Origin: Bacteroidota bacterium
Lineage (GTDB): Bacteria; Bacteroidota; Bacteroidia; Cytophagales; Cyclobacteriaceae
NCBI GenBank assembly: GCA_024280115.1
Contig: JAJRQT010000202.1
Location: forward strand, 62,001-126,000
Direction: 5' to 3'
Length of the DNA stretch: 64,000 nt
Part shown: positions 35,768-45,143 of the stretch, piece by piece
How the letters are laid out: every line of letters starts with the position of its first letter
How positions within the stretch are numbered: the stretch's first letter is position 1
Program-made: the position numbers and the translations under genes
The notes under the pieces: generated by a model
Told to the model about the DNA's origin: nothing
Databases searched by the model: none
What the model saw: the letters and a program-made list of their open reading frames with translations, nothing else

Positions 35768-36430
35768 ATGTTGAATTTAAATCGATTTATAGAACACACT
35801 TCACTAAAGCCAACTATGACAGATAAAGAAGTTGACATCTTGGTTGAGGAAGCAATAGAATATGAGTTTCTTGGAATTTGTGTACCCACCTTTTGGGTAA
35901 AAAAAGCCGGCAGGGAAATTAAAAATCACGGGATTCAGTTAGTGACTGTCATAGGATTTCCTTTAGGTTATCAAATGACTGAAAATAAACTCGATGAAAT
36001 AAAACTGGCGATTGAGAACGGTGCCAATGAACTGGATATTGTGATGAATATGTCTGCCTTCAAATCCGGTATGTCATGGGCAAAAATTGAACTGGCTAAA
36101 TGTGCTCAGTTAATTCATGATAATAATTGTCTAATGAAGGTCATCATTGAGACTGCTTATCTTTCAAACGAAGAAATTGTGAAAGCATCTTTACTGTGTC
36201 AGGATGCTGGGACTGATTTTGTGAAAACATCAACCGGTTTCGCACCTTCCGGTGCTAAAGTTGAGCACATCAAACTTATCAGGTCTTCAATTTATTCTAA
36301 TATAGGTGTAAAAGCTTCCGGTGGAATTCGAGATCTGAATACCGCAGTAAAAATGATCGAAGCCGGCGCGGACAGACTTGGTGTTTCTTCCGGAGTTTCA
36401 ATTATGAAAGAGCTGGAAAACCAATCCTAA
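35768..36430 (+). CDS. deoC: Deoxyribose-phosphate aldolase
   Basis: Class I aldolase of 220 residues, the usual DeoC length. It splits 2-deoxyribose 5-phosphate into acetaldehyde and glyceraldehyde 3-phosphate. It begins with the conserved IEHTSLKPTMTD, and shows LVTVIGFPLGYQ, NELDIVMNMSAFKSG, the Schiff-base lysine in DFVKTSTGFAPSGA near residue 155, and GVKASGGIRD near 185. Cytosolic, nucleoside salvage. Followed by a GC-rich repeat and the acylphosphatase gene. Confidence 0.95.
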   Translation: MLNLNRFIEHTSLKPTMTDKEVDILVEEAIEYEFLGICVPTFWVKKAGREIKNHGIQLVTVIGFPLGYQMTENKLDEIKLAIENGANELDIVMNMSAFKSGMSWAKIELAKCAQLIHDNNCLMKVIIETAYLSNEEIVKASLLCQDAGTDFVKTSTGFAPSGAKVEHIKLIRSSIYSNIGVKASGGIRDLNTAVKMIEAGADRLGVSSGVSIMKELENQS

Positions 36431-36460
36431 TGCCATGTCGATTAGCTAAGCGCCTATTAT

Positions 36461-36510
36461 CCCTCTCTGGAGAGAGCGAAGGCCTGCCCACCGGATCAGG
36501 TGGGGAGAGG
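36461..36510. repeat. GC-rich folded intergenic repeat
   Basis: Between deoC and the acylphosphatase gene. Nested inverted repeats: CTCTCT/AGAGAG at 36463-36476, CCCACC/GGTGGG around 36487-36504, and outer arms CCTCTC (36462-36467) with GAGAGG (36505-36510). Structure and composition resemble the CCCCTCC element at 19107 and the GCCTGCC hairpin at 7883, suggesting a family of dispersed elements. Confidence 0.6.
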
Positions 36511-36550
36511 AAAAGCATTAATCTTCTTAACCAGACAACATTGAATCCTG

Positions 36551-36829
36551 ATGGATGAAATAATTCAATGGAATATCACAGTTTCTGGTAGAGTTCAAGG
36601 GGTAGCTTACAGGGCATTTGCGCTGAAAATGGCAATTCAACTGGGAACTAAGGGTTTTGTGAAGAATAACCCAGATGGGAGTGTGCAAATTGTTGCTGAA
36701 GGAACTGCGAAGATTTTAAAATTATTTGCAAGTTATTGTGAACAAGGACCTGGATGGGCACATGTTGACAAAATCACCATCACGGATTCCCCGCCTGTTT
36801 TTTTTAAAGATTTTAAAATCCGGTATTAG
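36551..36829 (+). CDS. acyP: Acylphosphatase
   Basis: A 92-residue small alpha/beta enzyme that hydrolyses acyl phosphates. The anion-binding cradle GRVQGVAYRAFA near residues 12-23 carries the catalytic Arg, and GFVKNNPDGSVQIVAEG near 38-54 carries the catalytic Asn. The length is standard. Its last 4 bases overlap the end of the convergent gene on the other strand. Confidence 0.93.
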   Translation: MDEIIQWNITVSGRVQGVAYRAFALKMAIQLGTKGFVKNNPDGSVQIVAEGTAKILKLFASYCEQGPGWAHVDKITITDSPPVFFKDFKIRY

Positions 36830-37200
36830 TCTTCTGGGTAAGGTAAAAAAACAAAATTTACGAATTCCTCATCTATTACAAGCAGACAACAATATTCTTC
36901 TGGATTTTTATAAGTTTTTTTAAATTCTTCAACCTTTCCTGTTTCAATTATCTTTCTTTGGATAAGTTCATCCAGGTAGGTTACGAAATAATTCCAAATT
37001 GTCCCGATTTCTTCTTTTTTATAAAGCAGTTGACCGATTGGAATTTCCGTTTTGCTAATTATAAAAACCGGAAAGTCAGAAAATCCTCTTTTACGGATTT
37101 GATAAGAGGCTTCTTTTATATTATCAGAAACTTTTATAAAATCCTGAGATACGGTTCCCAGATATTTGCCATCCAATTCGGGGTTATTTTCTAAATCCAT
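36826..37200 (-). CDS. Conserved hypothetical protein
   Basis: A 124-residue soluble acidic protein with no signal peptide or membrane segment and no motif I can name. Segments such as RKRGFSDFPVFIISKTEIPIG and YCCLLVIDEEFVNFVFLPYP suggest a mixed alpha/beta fold. It lies 3 bases after the RlmD-type methyltransferase gene on the same strand, so the two are almost certainly co-transcribed. Function unknown. Confidence 0.75.
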   Translation of the reverse strand: MDLENNPELDGKYLGTVSQDFIKVSDNIKEASYQIRKRGFSDFPVFIISKTEIPIGQLLYKKEEIGTIWNYFVTYLDELIQRKIIETGKVEEFKKTYKNPEEYCCLLVIDEEFVNFVFLPYPED

Positions 37201-37203
37201 TTA

Positions 37204-38604
37204 TTAATCAGGAAGTATGAGTGAAACAATATTTTCTAAATGATGTGTATGAGGAAACATATCAAACGGTTGAATTTCTTCAATACGATACTTTTCTGTC
37301 AACAAAGCTAAATCTCTTGCTTGAGTTGATGGATTACAACTTATATATACGATTCTTTTCGGACCGGCAGTCATAATGGTATCCAATACCTCTCTGTGCA
37401 TACCAGCTCGGGGAGGATCGGAAACAATGACATCTGGCACTCCATTTTTATTTAAAAAATCATGTGTTAAAGTGTCTTTTATGTCTCCAATAAAAAATGA
37501 TGCATTGGTAATTTGATTGTTGATAGAATTTTCCCGGGCATCTTCGATGGCTTCCTTTATAGATTCAATTCCAATTACCTTTTTACATTTGTCAGACAAA
37601 TAATTTGCTATGGTACCAGTGCCGGTATAGAGATCATAAACAATTTCATTTCCGGTCAATCTGGCCATTTCCTTTGCCTTGATATATAGATTTCGTGCTT
37701 GCTCAGTATTGGTTTGAAAGAATGATTTCGGTCCTATCTTAAATGTTAAACTGTCAATTTTTTCTTCTATAAATTCTTTCCCACTGTACAATACCAATTC
37801 CTGATCATGAAATGTTTCATTTTTCTTTTTATTTATCACATAGTACAATGAATTTATCCCGGGGAATGATTGTTTTAAAAAATCCATGGTCAATTCAATG
37901 CTTTTATCATCTCTTTCTCCGAATTGAACAATTACCATAAGTTGTCCGGTAGAACTCGTGCGGATGATTAAATTGCGCAACAACCCGTTGAATTCTGAGA
38001 CATTATAAAAAGTAAATTGGTTTTTTAAAGCAAATGCCCTCAGTTCATTTCTGATTTGATTTGAAGGATCTTTTTGAAGATAGCATTTATCAATATCCAC
38101 TATTTTGTCAAATTGTTTTGGAATATGAAATCCTACTCCATTTCGATTGATGATTTTGTCAGATTTTACCTCATCATAAGTCAGCCACTTTTTATTGCTA
38201 AAGGTAAATTCAAGTTTGTTTCTATAATTTGTAATTGATTTTGAAACGATAATTGGATTTACTTCGGGAAACTTAAACTTTCCGATCCTTTCAAAATTAT
38301 CAATAATTTGCTGCCTCTTAGCCTCTGTTTGATATTGATAATCAATATGTTGCCATTTGCATCCTCCACATAACCCAAAATGTTCACAAAATGCATCTAC
38401 TCTTTGGTCTGAGTATCGATGGAACTTAACAGGTTTCCCTTCAAGAAAGGATTTCTTTCTTCTTATGATTTTCAGATCCACTTCGTCACCCGGAGCAACT
38501 CCAGCTACAAACACTGCTTTTCCATCAATATGTGCAATACATTTCCCCTCCGCTGCAACAGTCTCAATGAGGACATTTTCAAAGATTTTATTTTTGATTC
38601 CCAT
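37204..38604 (-). CDS. rlmD: 23S rRNA (uracil-5-)-methyltransferase, RlmD/RumA type
   Basis: SAM-dependent RNA m5U methyltransferase of 466 residues. An N-terminal TRAM domain (about 1-65; EGKCIAHIDGKAVFVAGVAPGDEV) is followed by iron-sulfur ligand cysteines in CEHFGLCGGCKW near 73-84, the SAM-binding VYDLYTGTGTIANYL near 318, VSDPPRAGMHRE, and the catalytic Cys and base in YISCNPSTQARDL near 418. It methylates a uridine in 23S rRNA; the exact site (U1939-type) is inferred from the family. The first gene of a two-gene unit with the hypothetical protein downstream. Confidence 0.92.
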   Translation of the reverse strand: MGIKNKIFENVLIETVAAEGKCIAHIDGKAVFVAGVAPGDEVDLKIIRRKKSFLEGKPVKFHRYSDQRVDAFCEHFGLCGGCKWQHIDYQYQTEAKRQQIIDNFERIGKFKFPEVNPIIVSKSITNYRNKLEFTFSNKKWLTYDEVKSDKIINRNGVGFHIPKQFDKIVDIDKCYLQKDPSNQIRNELRAFALKNQFTFYNVSEFNGLLRNLIIRTSSTGQLMVIVQFGERDDKSIELTMDFLKQSFPGINSLYYVINKKKNETFHDQELVLYSGKEFIEEKIDSLTFKIGPKSFFQTNTEQARNLYIKAKEMARLTGNEIVYDLYTGTGTIANYLSDKCKKVIGIESIKEAIEDARENSINNQITNASFFIGDIKDTLTHDFLNKNGVPDVIVSDPPRAGMHREVLDTIMTAGPKRIVYISCNPSTQARDLALLTEKYRIEEIQPFDMFPHTHHLENIVSLILPD

Positions 38605-38614
38605 ATTTTGGTTG

Positions 38615-38622
38615 CAAAGTTA
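38615..38622 (-). promoter_or_regulatory. -7 box of the rRNA methyltransferase gene
   Basis: TAACTTTG (minus strand) followed by CA fits TAnnTTTG and ends 10 bases before the start codon, implying a leader of only a few bases. No matching -33 box. Confidence 0.42.
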
Positions 38623-38682
38623 ATCAATATGGTTTGTCACGAGTTTTTTTTTACTATATTTTGGAATATTACCATTGAAAGA

Positions 38683-41247
38683 ATGAAAAGGTGTGTACTG
38701 ATATTGGTATGGTTGTTGGGAGTGAACTTGGTTTCAAATGCTACTCATATAGTAGGGGGGGAGTTTGAGATTCAACATATCGAGGGGGATCAGTATTTAT
38801 TTAGACAGATCCAGTATTTCGATGTAGTTAATGGAAATCCGCAGGCAAAGGACAGGGAGATTATTGCCTCAATTTTTAGAAAAAGAGACAACGTTTTTAT
38901 TAGGTCCGTATTGTTACCCTTAAGGTCTGAGAATTTTGTCCCTTATACAAATCCCGTATGTACGAATGACAGACTGATCACCAACCGCCTCGTTTACTCA
39001 GCCGAGATAAGATTGAATGCCAGCTTGTTTTCTGACCCTGGGGGATATTACCTGGTTTGGGAACGCTGTTGCAGGAATAATATCATAAATAATATAGTAA
39101 ATCCCGATGAAACCGGGCAAACATTTTATTTGGAGTTTCCCGCGATAAGAAGAGATGGAATTGAATTTAGAAATTCTTCACCTCAACTTTTTCCTCCACT
39201 GAGTGATTATGCTTGTGTAAATAGATTTTACTATGTTGATTTCCGCGGCACTGATCCAGACGGAGATTCTCTTTCCTATAGTTTAGTAGCCCCGTTAAAC
39301 AGTTCCACTTTTGAACCTTTACCAACTCCTACACCGGCTCCACATCCCAATGTGACATGGGTGGCAGGGATCAATAGCACGTTTCAGGTACCGGGTAATC
39401 CCACGCTTGATATCAATGATAAGGGTTTTTTAACAGTGGTACCATCGGAAGAAGGTCTATTTGTATTTTCAGTAAGATGTGAAGAATTTAGAAATGTTGA
39501 GAAAATAGGAGAGGTGATACGTGATTTTCAATTATTTGTAATTGATTGTCCTGATCCGGGGAATCCTCCGGAAATTCAGGCAAAAGCTCCGGGGAGTGAT
39601 ATTTTTGTCGCTGAATTGGATACGATAAGATTGGCCTTGGAAGATTCGAAATGTTTTGATTTTAACATCGTTGACAAAGATGGCAGCGAGACAATCACCA
39701 TGAGGGCAGAACCAGTCAATTTTGAAGCAGATCTGAATACGATTCTTTCCACAGATATTGGTTACTTAAATATAGCAGAAGATACCTTAGGGATTCAGGT
39801 CTGTTTGCCTGACTGTCCATATTTACAGGGTGAACCATTTATCATTGACATAATAGCTCAGGATTTTACTTGCCCGCAGCCTTTGATGGATACCATGCGC
39901 CTTATTGTATTGGTGGAACCACCACCTAATCGACCGCCAAGATTTACAGATCCTGTCCAGAGTCATATTAATACCTCTTTTCTCGAAGGAACCGTGATTG
40001 ATTTAAACTTTGAAGCGGAAGATTCAGATTTAGATAGCCTTCTGCTTTTTATAGAAAATGATGGATTTGATTTGGCAGAGTACGGAATAGAAATCGATAC
40101 CTTGAGTTTTGAAGATGGAAAAATAAATTTCCAATTACGCTGGGATACAGATTGTCAGGTGTATCCTTTCGGTTTGAAAAATGAGTTCCAGCTTAAATTT
40201 TATGTAGAGGATGCTGACCAGTGTGGTTCGGTTGATCGGGATAGCGTTGTAGTGAATATTACTATAGATCTCCCGGACAATAATGAACCTGTTGTGTTAA
40301 TAGATGATGAGCATGTAAATAAGGATTTAATAGTACGCATTGGGGATGATTTAATTTTTGATGTGAGCGCTTTTGATGGTGATCCTACAGATTCTTTAAC
40401 CCTCGAAGCAGTGGGCATAGGTTTTGATTTAATTGGAGCTGGATTTGTATTTGAAACTAAAACAGGAAATTCAAACATCAATTCTGATCTTCAATGGTCG
40501 ATAAATTGTGACAATGTGAATTTAGGTCGGAAAGATCAATATGAAATACTTTTAATTACCGAAGATGCAGATAAATGCAAGGTGCCAAATGCTGATACAA
40601 TAATGCTTACACTTAACGTCTTACCACCACTGAATTTTGCGCCTGAAATTCTCGTGAATGGAGAGCCCCTGGAGGATACTGTTTTTGTTGATGCAGGAGA
40701 CTTCCTTGAAATGGAAATTGCAGGAATAGATCCAGATGGAGATTCAATCTCCCTAGTGTTTTCAGAAGAAGAAACTTTGAGAAATTTTGGAATTGATTTT
40801 AGCTCTGGCTCGGGCATCGGAAGTGTATTTTCAACGTTCAATTGGCAAACGGATTGCTCATTGTTGAACGAAGGTTATCAAGATGCTATTTTTAATATTA
40901 ATGTATTATTACAAGATTTTCAATGTATTGTTCCAATGGCAGATACACTTGATATGGTAGTCGTGATAAGAGATGAAAATATAGATTATGACTTTTTGCC
41001 CCCAAATGTTTACACACCAAATGCCGATAATATCAATGAATCTTATTTTGTGCCCAATCTTCCTAAGAGTAATTGTGAGCGCCAATTTGAAAGCGTCGCC
41101 ATCTATAACAGATATGGGATTGAAGTATTCAGTTCGAAAGAGCGGGATTTTCAATGGTACGGAGAAGGCCAACCTTCTGGAGTTTACTTCTATCTCATCA
41201 TCTATACTGATTTTTCTGTTAAGGGAAGCCTATCCCTTTTGCGATAA
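38683..41247 (+). CDS. Large secreted protein with T9SS/gliding-type C-terminal domain
   Basis: An 854-residue secreted protein. I choose ATG 38683 (MKRCVLILVWLLGVNLVSNA, a good signal peptide); the frame stays open further upstream only through the neighbour's antisense. The N-terminal part (THIVGGEFEIQHI...) and repeated acidic segments such as DPDGDSISLVF recall Ig/cadherin-like repeats. The end (about 765-854: PNVYTPNADNINE, FESVAIYNRYGIEVF, QPSGVYFYLI) is the gliding-motility-associated C-terminal domain used for type IX secretion and surface attachment. It is probably a cell-surface adhesin or structural protein. Divergent from the rRNA methyltransferase gene. Confidence 0.9.
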   Translation: MKRCVLILVWLLGVNLVSNATHIVGGEFEIQHIEGDQYLFRQIQYFDVVNGNPQAKDREIIASIFRKRDNVFIRSVLLPLRSENFVPYTNPVCTNDRLITNRLVYSAEIRLNASLFSDPGGYYLVWERCCRNNIINNIVNPDETGQTFYLEFPAIRRDGIEFRNSSPQLFPPLSDYACVNRFYYVDFRGTDPDGDSLSYSLVAPLNSSTFEPLPTPTPAPHPNVTWVAGINSTFQVPGNPTLDINDKGFLTVVPSEEGLFVFSVRCEEFRNVEKIGEVIRDFQLFVIDCPDPGNPPEIQAKAPGSDIFVAELDTIRLALEDSKCFDFNIVDKDGSETITMRAEPVNFEADLNTILSTDIGYLNIAEDTLGIQVCLPDCPYLQGEPFIIDIIAQDFTCPQPLMDTMRLIVLVEPPPNRPPRFTDPVQSHINTSFLEGTVIDLNFEAEDSDLDSLLLFIENDGFDLAEYGIEIDTLSFEDGKINFQLRWDTDCQVYPFGLKNEFQLKFYVEDADQCGSVDRDSVVVNITIDLPDNNEPVVLIDDEHVNKDLIVRIGDDLIFDVSAFDGDPTDSLTLEAVGIGFDLIGAGFVFETKTGNSNINSDLQWSINCDNVNLGRKDQYEILLITEDADKCKVPNADTIMLTLNVLPPLNFAPEILVNGEPLEDTVFVDAGDFLEMEIAGIDPDGDSISLVFSEEETLRNFGIDFSSGSGIGSVFSTFNWQTDCSLLNEGYQDAIFNINVLLQDFQCIVPMADTLDMVVVIRDENIDYDFLPPNVYTPNADNINESYFVPNLPKSNCERQFESVAIYNRYGIEVFSSKERDFQWYGEGQPSGVYFYLIIYTDFSVKGSLSLLR

Positions 41248-42085
41248 GTATTGATGTCATATTATTTGAGGTTTCCAAATTTCGGACAAGCCACAACTAA
41301 TTTAATTGAGAATAGATTGAAAAGAGATTGATAATTCAAACCAATCCATCTCTTACTATTTAAACTCATGAATCATTCATTAAATTATTACCAAATATAG
41401 ATGTTGAAAAAATTGGAACCTGTAATTTTTCAGTGTGAAATTATTAGCCTGATTATGGCTAAAACCCTGCGAATGATAGACTTTAAGCATTGGGTAGTTT
41501 ATGCTTGTTTTTATATCAGGTTGAATTTAAACGAGCTTTATGTTGAAAAAAAACTAATTACTGGCAACCTTTTTCTTTAAAAACTGTCTATATATAAAGT
41601 TGTAAAAAAAGGGCGATATTATTTTAAATGAACATTCCATGGAAATTTTAACTCAACCAAACAATCAAACTAAATTTGAATGTGAAATATCTTTTGACAG
41701 GAATTCAAGAGAGAATTATTTTGAAAAACGAAAAGTAGCGCTTAAAAACCTTTCAATTGTAGATGGTCAAAGAAAAGATCACGATGTATTAGTTCAGAAT
41801 TGAAAATTTAGGTGACCCTCCCGGATCGTTTTTTAAATGGTATCAAATTTTCCCGAACACCCGTAATTAGTAATGCTCAATAATTAAATCTACGTTTGGA
41901 AAGCAACTAATTTGTTAAAGGGAATAGCAGAAAGTATATTTCGGAGAATTTTCCCAAGTGACCAAGCGTCCATATTGATCATCATTCAAATTTTAAAAAA
42001 AACCTTTTTGTGGCTGAATTGCATTCTGGCATTAAAGTTGTCTTTCACTTTATTGAGTTAAGGTTCATATCAAAATACAACTGCT
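41248..42085. other. Long intergenic region
   Basis: 838 AT-rich bases. The only plausible gene is the 54-codon frame at 41639-41803. A perfect 6-base hairpin TTAGCC/GGCTAA (41444-41462) lies in it without a T-tract. Otherwise I see nothing. Confidence 0.5.
41639..41803 (+). CDS. Possible 54-residue protein
   Basis: ATG 41639 to TGA 41801-41803. The product starts MEILTQPNNQTKFECEISFD and is hydrophilic, with a charged second half (RENYFEKRKVALKNL). Composition looks protein-like, but there is no ribosome-binding sequence, no known family and no supporting neighbour. It may be a remnant or chance frame inside a long intergenic region. Confidence 0.28.
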   Translation: MEILTQPNNQTKFECEISFDRNSRENYFEKRKVALKNLSIVDGQRKDHDVLVQN

Positions 42086-43204
42086 ATGGGAAAATTTAAG
42101 TATCTGCTTGTTCTTACTACGATAATTACCGGAAATTCAGTTTTATCACAATCCATTTCTCTTCCTCCAAGCGGAGACAATCAAAAATGCAGGGTTACAC
42201 AATGGATTGGACCAGTATCGATTAGTATCACCTACAATAGTCCAGATGTCACTGGGCCGAACGGCGAAGATAGAAAAGGAAAAATATGGGGAGGGGTAGT
42301 GCCTTTTGGAATGACTGATAATAACTTTGGATCTGCAAGGAAAATGCCATGGAGAGCCGGGGCAAATGAAAATACGACAATTTCAATATCCCATGATGTC
42401 AAAATAGAAGGTAAAATGCTATTGGCCGGTACATACGGATTTCACGTGATTCCCGGTAAGGAAAAATGTACTTTAATATTTTCTAAGAATTCAAATGCTT
42501 GGGGGAGCTACTTTTACAATGAAGAGGATGATGCATTGCGGGTTGATGTTATCCCGGTAACTGCACCGTTTACAGAATGGCTTACCTTTGAGTTTATTGA
42601 AAGAAAGCCAACATATACCATTGCGGCACTAAGGTGGGAAGAGCTCCAAATACCTTTCAAAATTGAAGCAGATGTAAGTAAAATTTATTTAACAAAGATC
42701 AGGGAAGATCTGCAAAATGCTCCGGGGTTTGATTGGCAAAATTGGGTTGCTGCCGTTAATTTCTGCTTAAGTAATAATATCAATTTGGAGGAGGCCTTGA
42801 TGTGGTCGGATTATGCGATAAATGCCCCATTTGTCGGGGAGAGAAATTTCACCACCTTATCAATCAGGGCAAATGTATTGTATTTTTTGGGTAAGGATCA
42901 GGAAGCAGATCTGCTTATTGAAAAAGCGTTAAATGAACCTACCGCCACCATGAAAAACGTTCATATGTATGGACTTCAGTTAATTGAGGAAGGAAAGACA
43001 GATAAAGCAATGGAGGTTTTTAAACTGAACAGGGAAAAATATCCTGAAGATAATTTTACGACATTGGTGGATTTGGCAAAAGGTTTTGATGCTTTGGGTA
43101 AAACTAAAAAGGCCATAAAAAATTATCAACTAGCAGCACAAAATGCTCCGGAAGGACAAGAGGATTACTATTTAAGTTTAGCAAAAAATTTAATGGAAAA
43201 ATGA
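42086..43204 (+). CDS. DUF2911 domain protein with TPR repeats
   Basis: A 372-residue secreted protein with a signal peptide (about 1-22, ending NSVLSQ). The DUF2911 domain spans about 25-200 with the typical GPVSISITYNSPDVTGP, GKIWGGVVPFG, WRAGANENTTISIS, LAGTYGFHVIP and FSKNSNAWGSYFYNEEDDAL stretches. A tetratricopeptide-like helical part (about 225-372) follows, ending in TKKAIKNYQLAAQNAPEG. DUF2911 proteins are common in Bacteroidota; their function is unknown, presumably periplasmic. It stands alone between two long intergenic regions. Confidence 0.9.
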   Translation: MGKFKYLLVLTTIITGNSVLSQSISLPPSGDNQKCRVTQWIGPVSISITYNSPDVTGPNGEDRKGKIWGGVVPFGMTDNNFGSARKMPWRAGANENTTISISHDVKIEGKMLLAGTYGFHVIPGKEKCTLIFSKNSNAWGSYFYNEEDDALRVDVIPVTAPFTEWLTFEFIERKPTYTIAALRWEELQIPFKIEADVSKIYLTKIREDLQNAPGFDWQNWVAAVNFCLSNNINLEEALMWSDYAINAPFVGERNFTTLSIRANVLYFLGKDQEADLLIEKALNEPTATMKNVHMYGLQLIEEGKTDKAMEVFKLNREKYPEDNFTTLVDLAKGFDALGKTKKAIKNYQLAAQNAPEGQEDYYLSLAKNLMEK

Positions 43205-43736
43205 TAGTATTTACTTGTTATATTTTTTGATGAATGCATATTACATATTTTTTGTATATGTAATAACAATTAAATGAGTGCACATTATTAACATATTTTA
43301 TAATTGAAAATAGTATTTAATAAATAAAATACTATCTAATATCAAGAACACTTTTAATTATATCAATAATAAATAGCACATTTTTGTTTTTAATTGATAA
43401 TGATTCAGGTACAATAAAAGTTATATTTAAGCCGATATACGCCCTTTTATATGCAAACAGTTATATGCTTACATTTTTCATATCAATGATTTAATTCTTT
43501 TAATCTTTGCATATCGGGTTTGAGAAATCAACCTTTTTTGTTGTATTCAGAAGTTAATGTATCTAAAGTAATTGAATTTTTATATAAGAAGTAGATACCA
43601 ATGACTAAATCAAATTTTTTAAAGCGTTGATGCAATAGAACACGATACATTATATAAACCATTCCTCTGAAAATACATTAAACAATTTGAGTTGTTGAAA
43701 AAAAACTTGAATGCGGTTAACTATATTTTTATTTTT
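43205..43736. other. AT-rich intergenic region before the lyase gene
   Basis: 532 very AT-rich bases with no supported gene. AATCTTTG followed by CA at 43502-43511 comes close to the -7 consensus and could belong to a promoter for the lyase-like gene, but there is no convincing -33 box. Confidence 0.4.
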
Positions 43737-45143
43737 ATGAAAAAGATGATGATTGGCTTAATGGTGATGTTGGTATTTCAGTTTTGCACCAGTGAATTAA
43801 ACGAAATTGGTGGTATTGTTGGTGATCATATAGATCCAGGCTTAAATGGTGGATTAGGAACAGACAGAAATGACATACCTTCGAATTCTTTTTTAGTAGA
43901 GTATTTTCAAGGCGGCAATAATAATACATCTATATCTACTCGAACAGAAAGCAGGATTAATCATGATTTTAATAGCCCTGTTTCTAATCTGCAAGGTGAA
44001 GAGTTAGGCGCTAAGTGGACTGGAGATTTTTATTTTAACTCAGGTGACTATGTGTTTTCCGTGAAATCGAATAAAGGAATAAAAGTTTTAATCGATGATA
44101 GAATTGTTTTAAATGATTTGGAAAATAATAAGGAAACGAATTATAACATCAATCAACAACTGGATGGAGTTCATACAATTGAGGTAGAGTATAATATTAA
44201 TGGAAATAATTCAGAAGAGAATAGTGTATCCATTGATTCAGATACAGAATCTATCACCGGAAATGAAGGTGGGAATAATACTAGTAACGTGACAAATACA
44301 GGTATTAATGATGAGTCAGTCGTTGATGTTGATAACACCACCCCAACTGTTGAAGTTGATTGGAAACCCGTGGATAGTGAAGGGGTTAGTTTTTTTGAAG
44401 GTTTTGAAAATGGATTAATTATGCCACCATGGAGGAAACTTGGCCATGGTATTGTAGAAACGGTTTCAAGTCCAACGGCATCCGGTTCCAAAGCGCTGCG
44501 AATGTATTTAGAAAGAAAACTTTACTCATCATCAGGCGTTTCAAGAAGTCATCTTCAATATAATGGTGGTGAAGGTTATAAGGTTCCTAAATTCCAACCT
44601 CATTTCTCAACATGGGGGGCACGATTTGCACTTTATGTACCTTCAGATTTTGTGCCGGATCCTACCAGCGAAATAATATTTCAATATCATGGTTTAAAAG
44701 ATAAACAAGATACATATACTGAGAATCCTTCATTTCATTTAAGTATAGTATCAAATAAATTTGAAGTAGTTGTAAGAACCATTGCTGTTGATCCGGGGAG
44801 CAACGATGACAGAAATGGATCATCATTCCGAAGTATTGCAAATGTTTCACCTGGTCACTGGCACTATTTTGTTGTCGATACGCATTGGGATTATAGAGCC
44901 AATGGAAATGGTTATCACCGGGTATATATGAAAACTGATTCCCCTCCATTAGCTAGTGATATCATCGTAAATTATACTGGTGGCACAGGGTATAATGATT
45001 TTTACAATGCCTATGCTATATTCAATATTTACAAATTTAATTGGAGTATTCAATCAAAAGTAAATCAATCAATTGCTGCTGGTGTAAAGTATAGAGAGTA
45101 TTTTTTCGATAATATTGAGATAAGTAATAATAGCTACTTTTAG
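43737..45143 (+). CDS. Polysaccharide-lyase-like lipoprotein with PA14-like domain
   Basis: A 468-residue lipoprotein from ATG 43737, chosen because it gives the signal MKKMMIGLMVMLVFQFCTSE with a lipobox Cys; the open frame begins 15 codons earlier. A PA14-like sugar-binding domain (about 48-150; LGAKWTGDFYFNSGDYVFSV, KGIKVLIDDRIVLND) and an Asn/Ser-rich linker are followed by a jelly-roll domain (about 215-468; GFENGLIMPPWRKLG, FSTWGARFALYVPSDF, EIIFQYHGLKD, SPGHWHYFVVDTHWDY) resembling heparin-lyase-I/glucuronan-lyase type proteins. It is convergent with the exopolysaccharide genes and may trim their product or degrade an external uronic-acid polymer. Activity is inferred. Confidence 0.75.
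   Translation: MKKMMIGLMVMLVFQFCTSELNEIGGIVGDHIDPGLNGGLGTDRNDIPSNSFLVEYFQGGNNNTSISTRTESRINHDFNSPVSNLQGEELGAKWTGDFYFNSGDYVFSVKSNKGIKVLIDDRIVLNDLENNKETNYNINQQLDGVHTIEVEYNINGNNSEENSVSIDSDTESITGNEGGNNTSNVTNTGINDESVVDVDNTTPTVEVDWKPVDSEGVSFFEGFENGLIMPPWRKLGHGIVETVSSPTASGSKALRMYLERKLYSSSGVSRSHLQYNGGEGYKVPKFQPHFSTWGARFALYVPSDFVPDPTSEIIFQYHGLKDKQDTYTENPSFHLSIVSNKFEVVVRTIAVDPGSNDDRNGSSFRSIANVSPGHWHYFVVDTHWDYRANGNGYHRVYMKTDSPPLASDIIVNYTGGTGYNDFYNAYAIFNIYKFNWSIQSKVNQSIAAGVKYREYFFDNIEISNNSYF

Noticed and set aside
38419..38682. Upstream extension of the large T9SS-type protein to 38419
   Set aside because: The extra 88 residues are the antisense of the rRNA methyltransferase start and precede a perfect signal peptide at 38683, so the later ATG is the real start.
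41444..41462. TTAGCC/GGCTAA hairpin as a terminator of the T9SS-type gene
   Set aside because: The stem is only six bases, there is no T-tract, and it lies about 200 bases after the stop codon.
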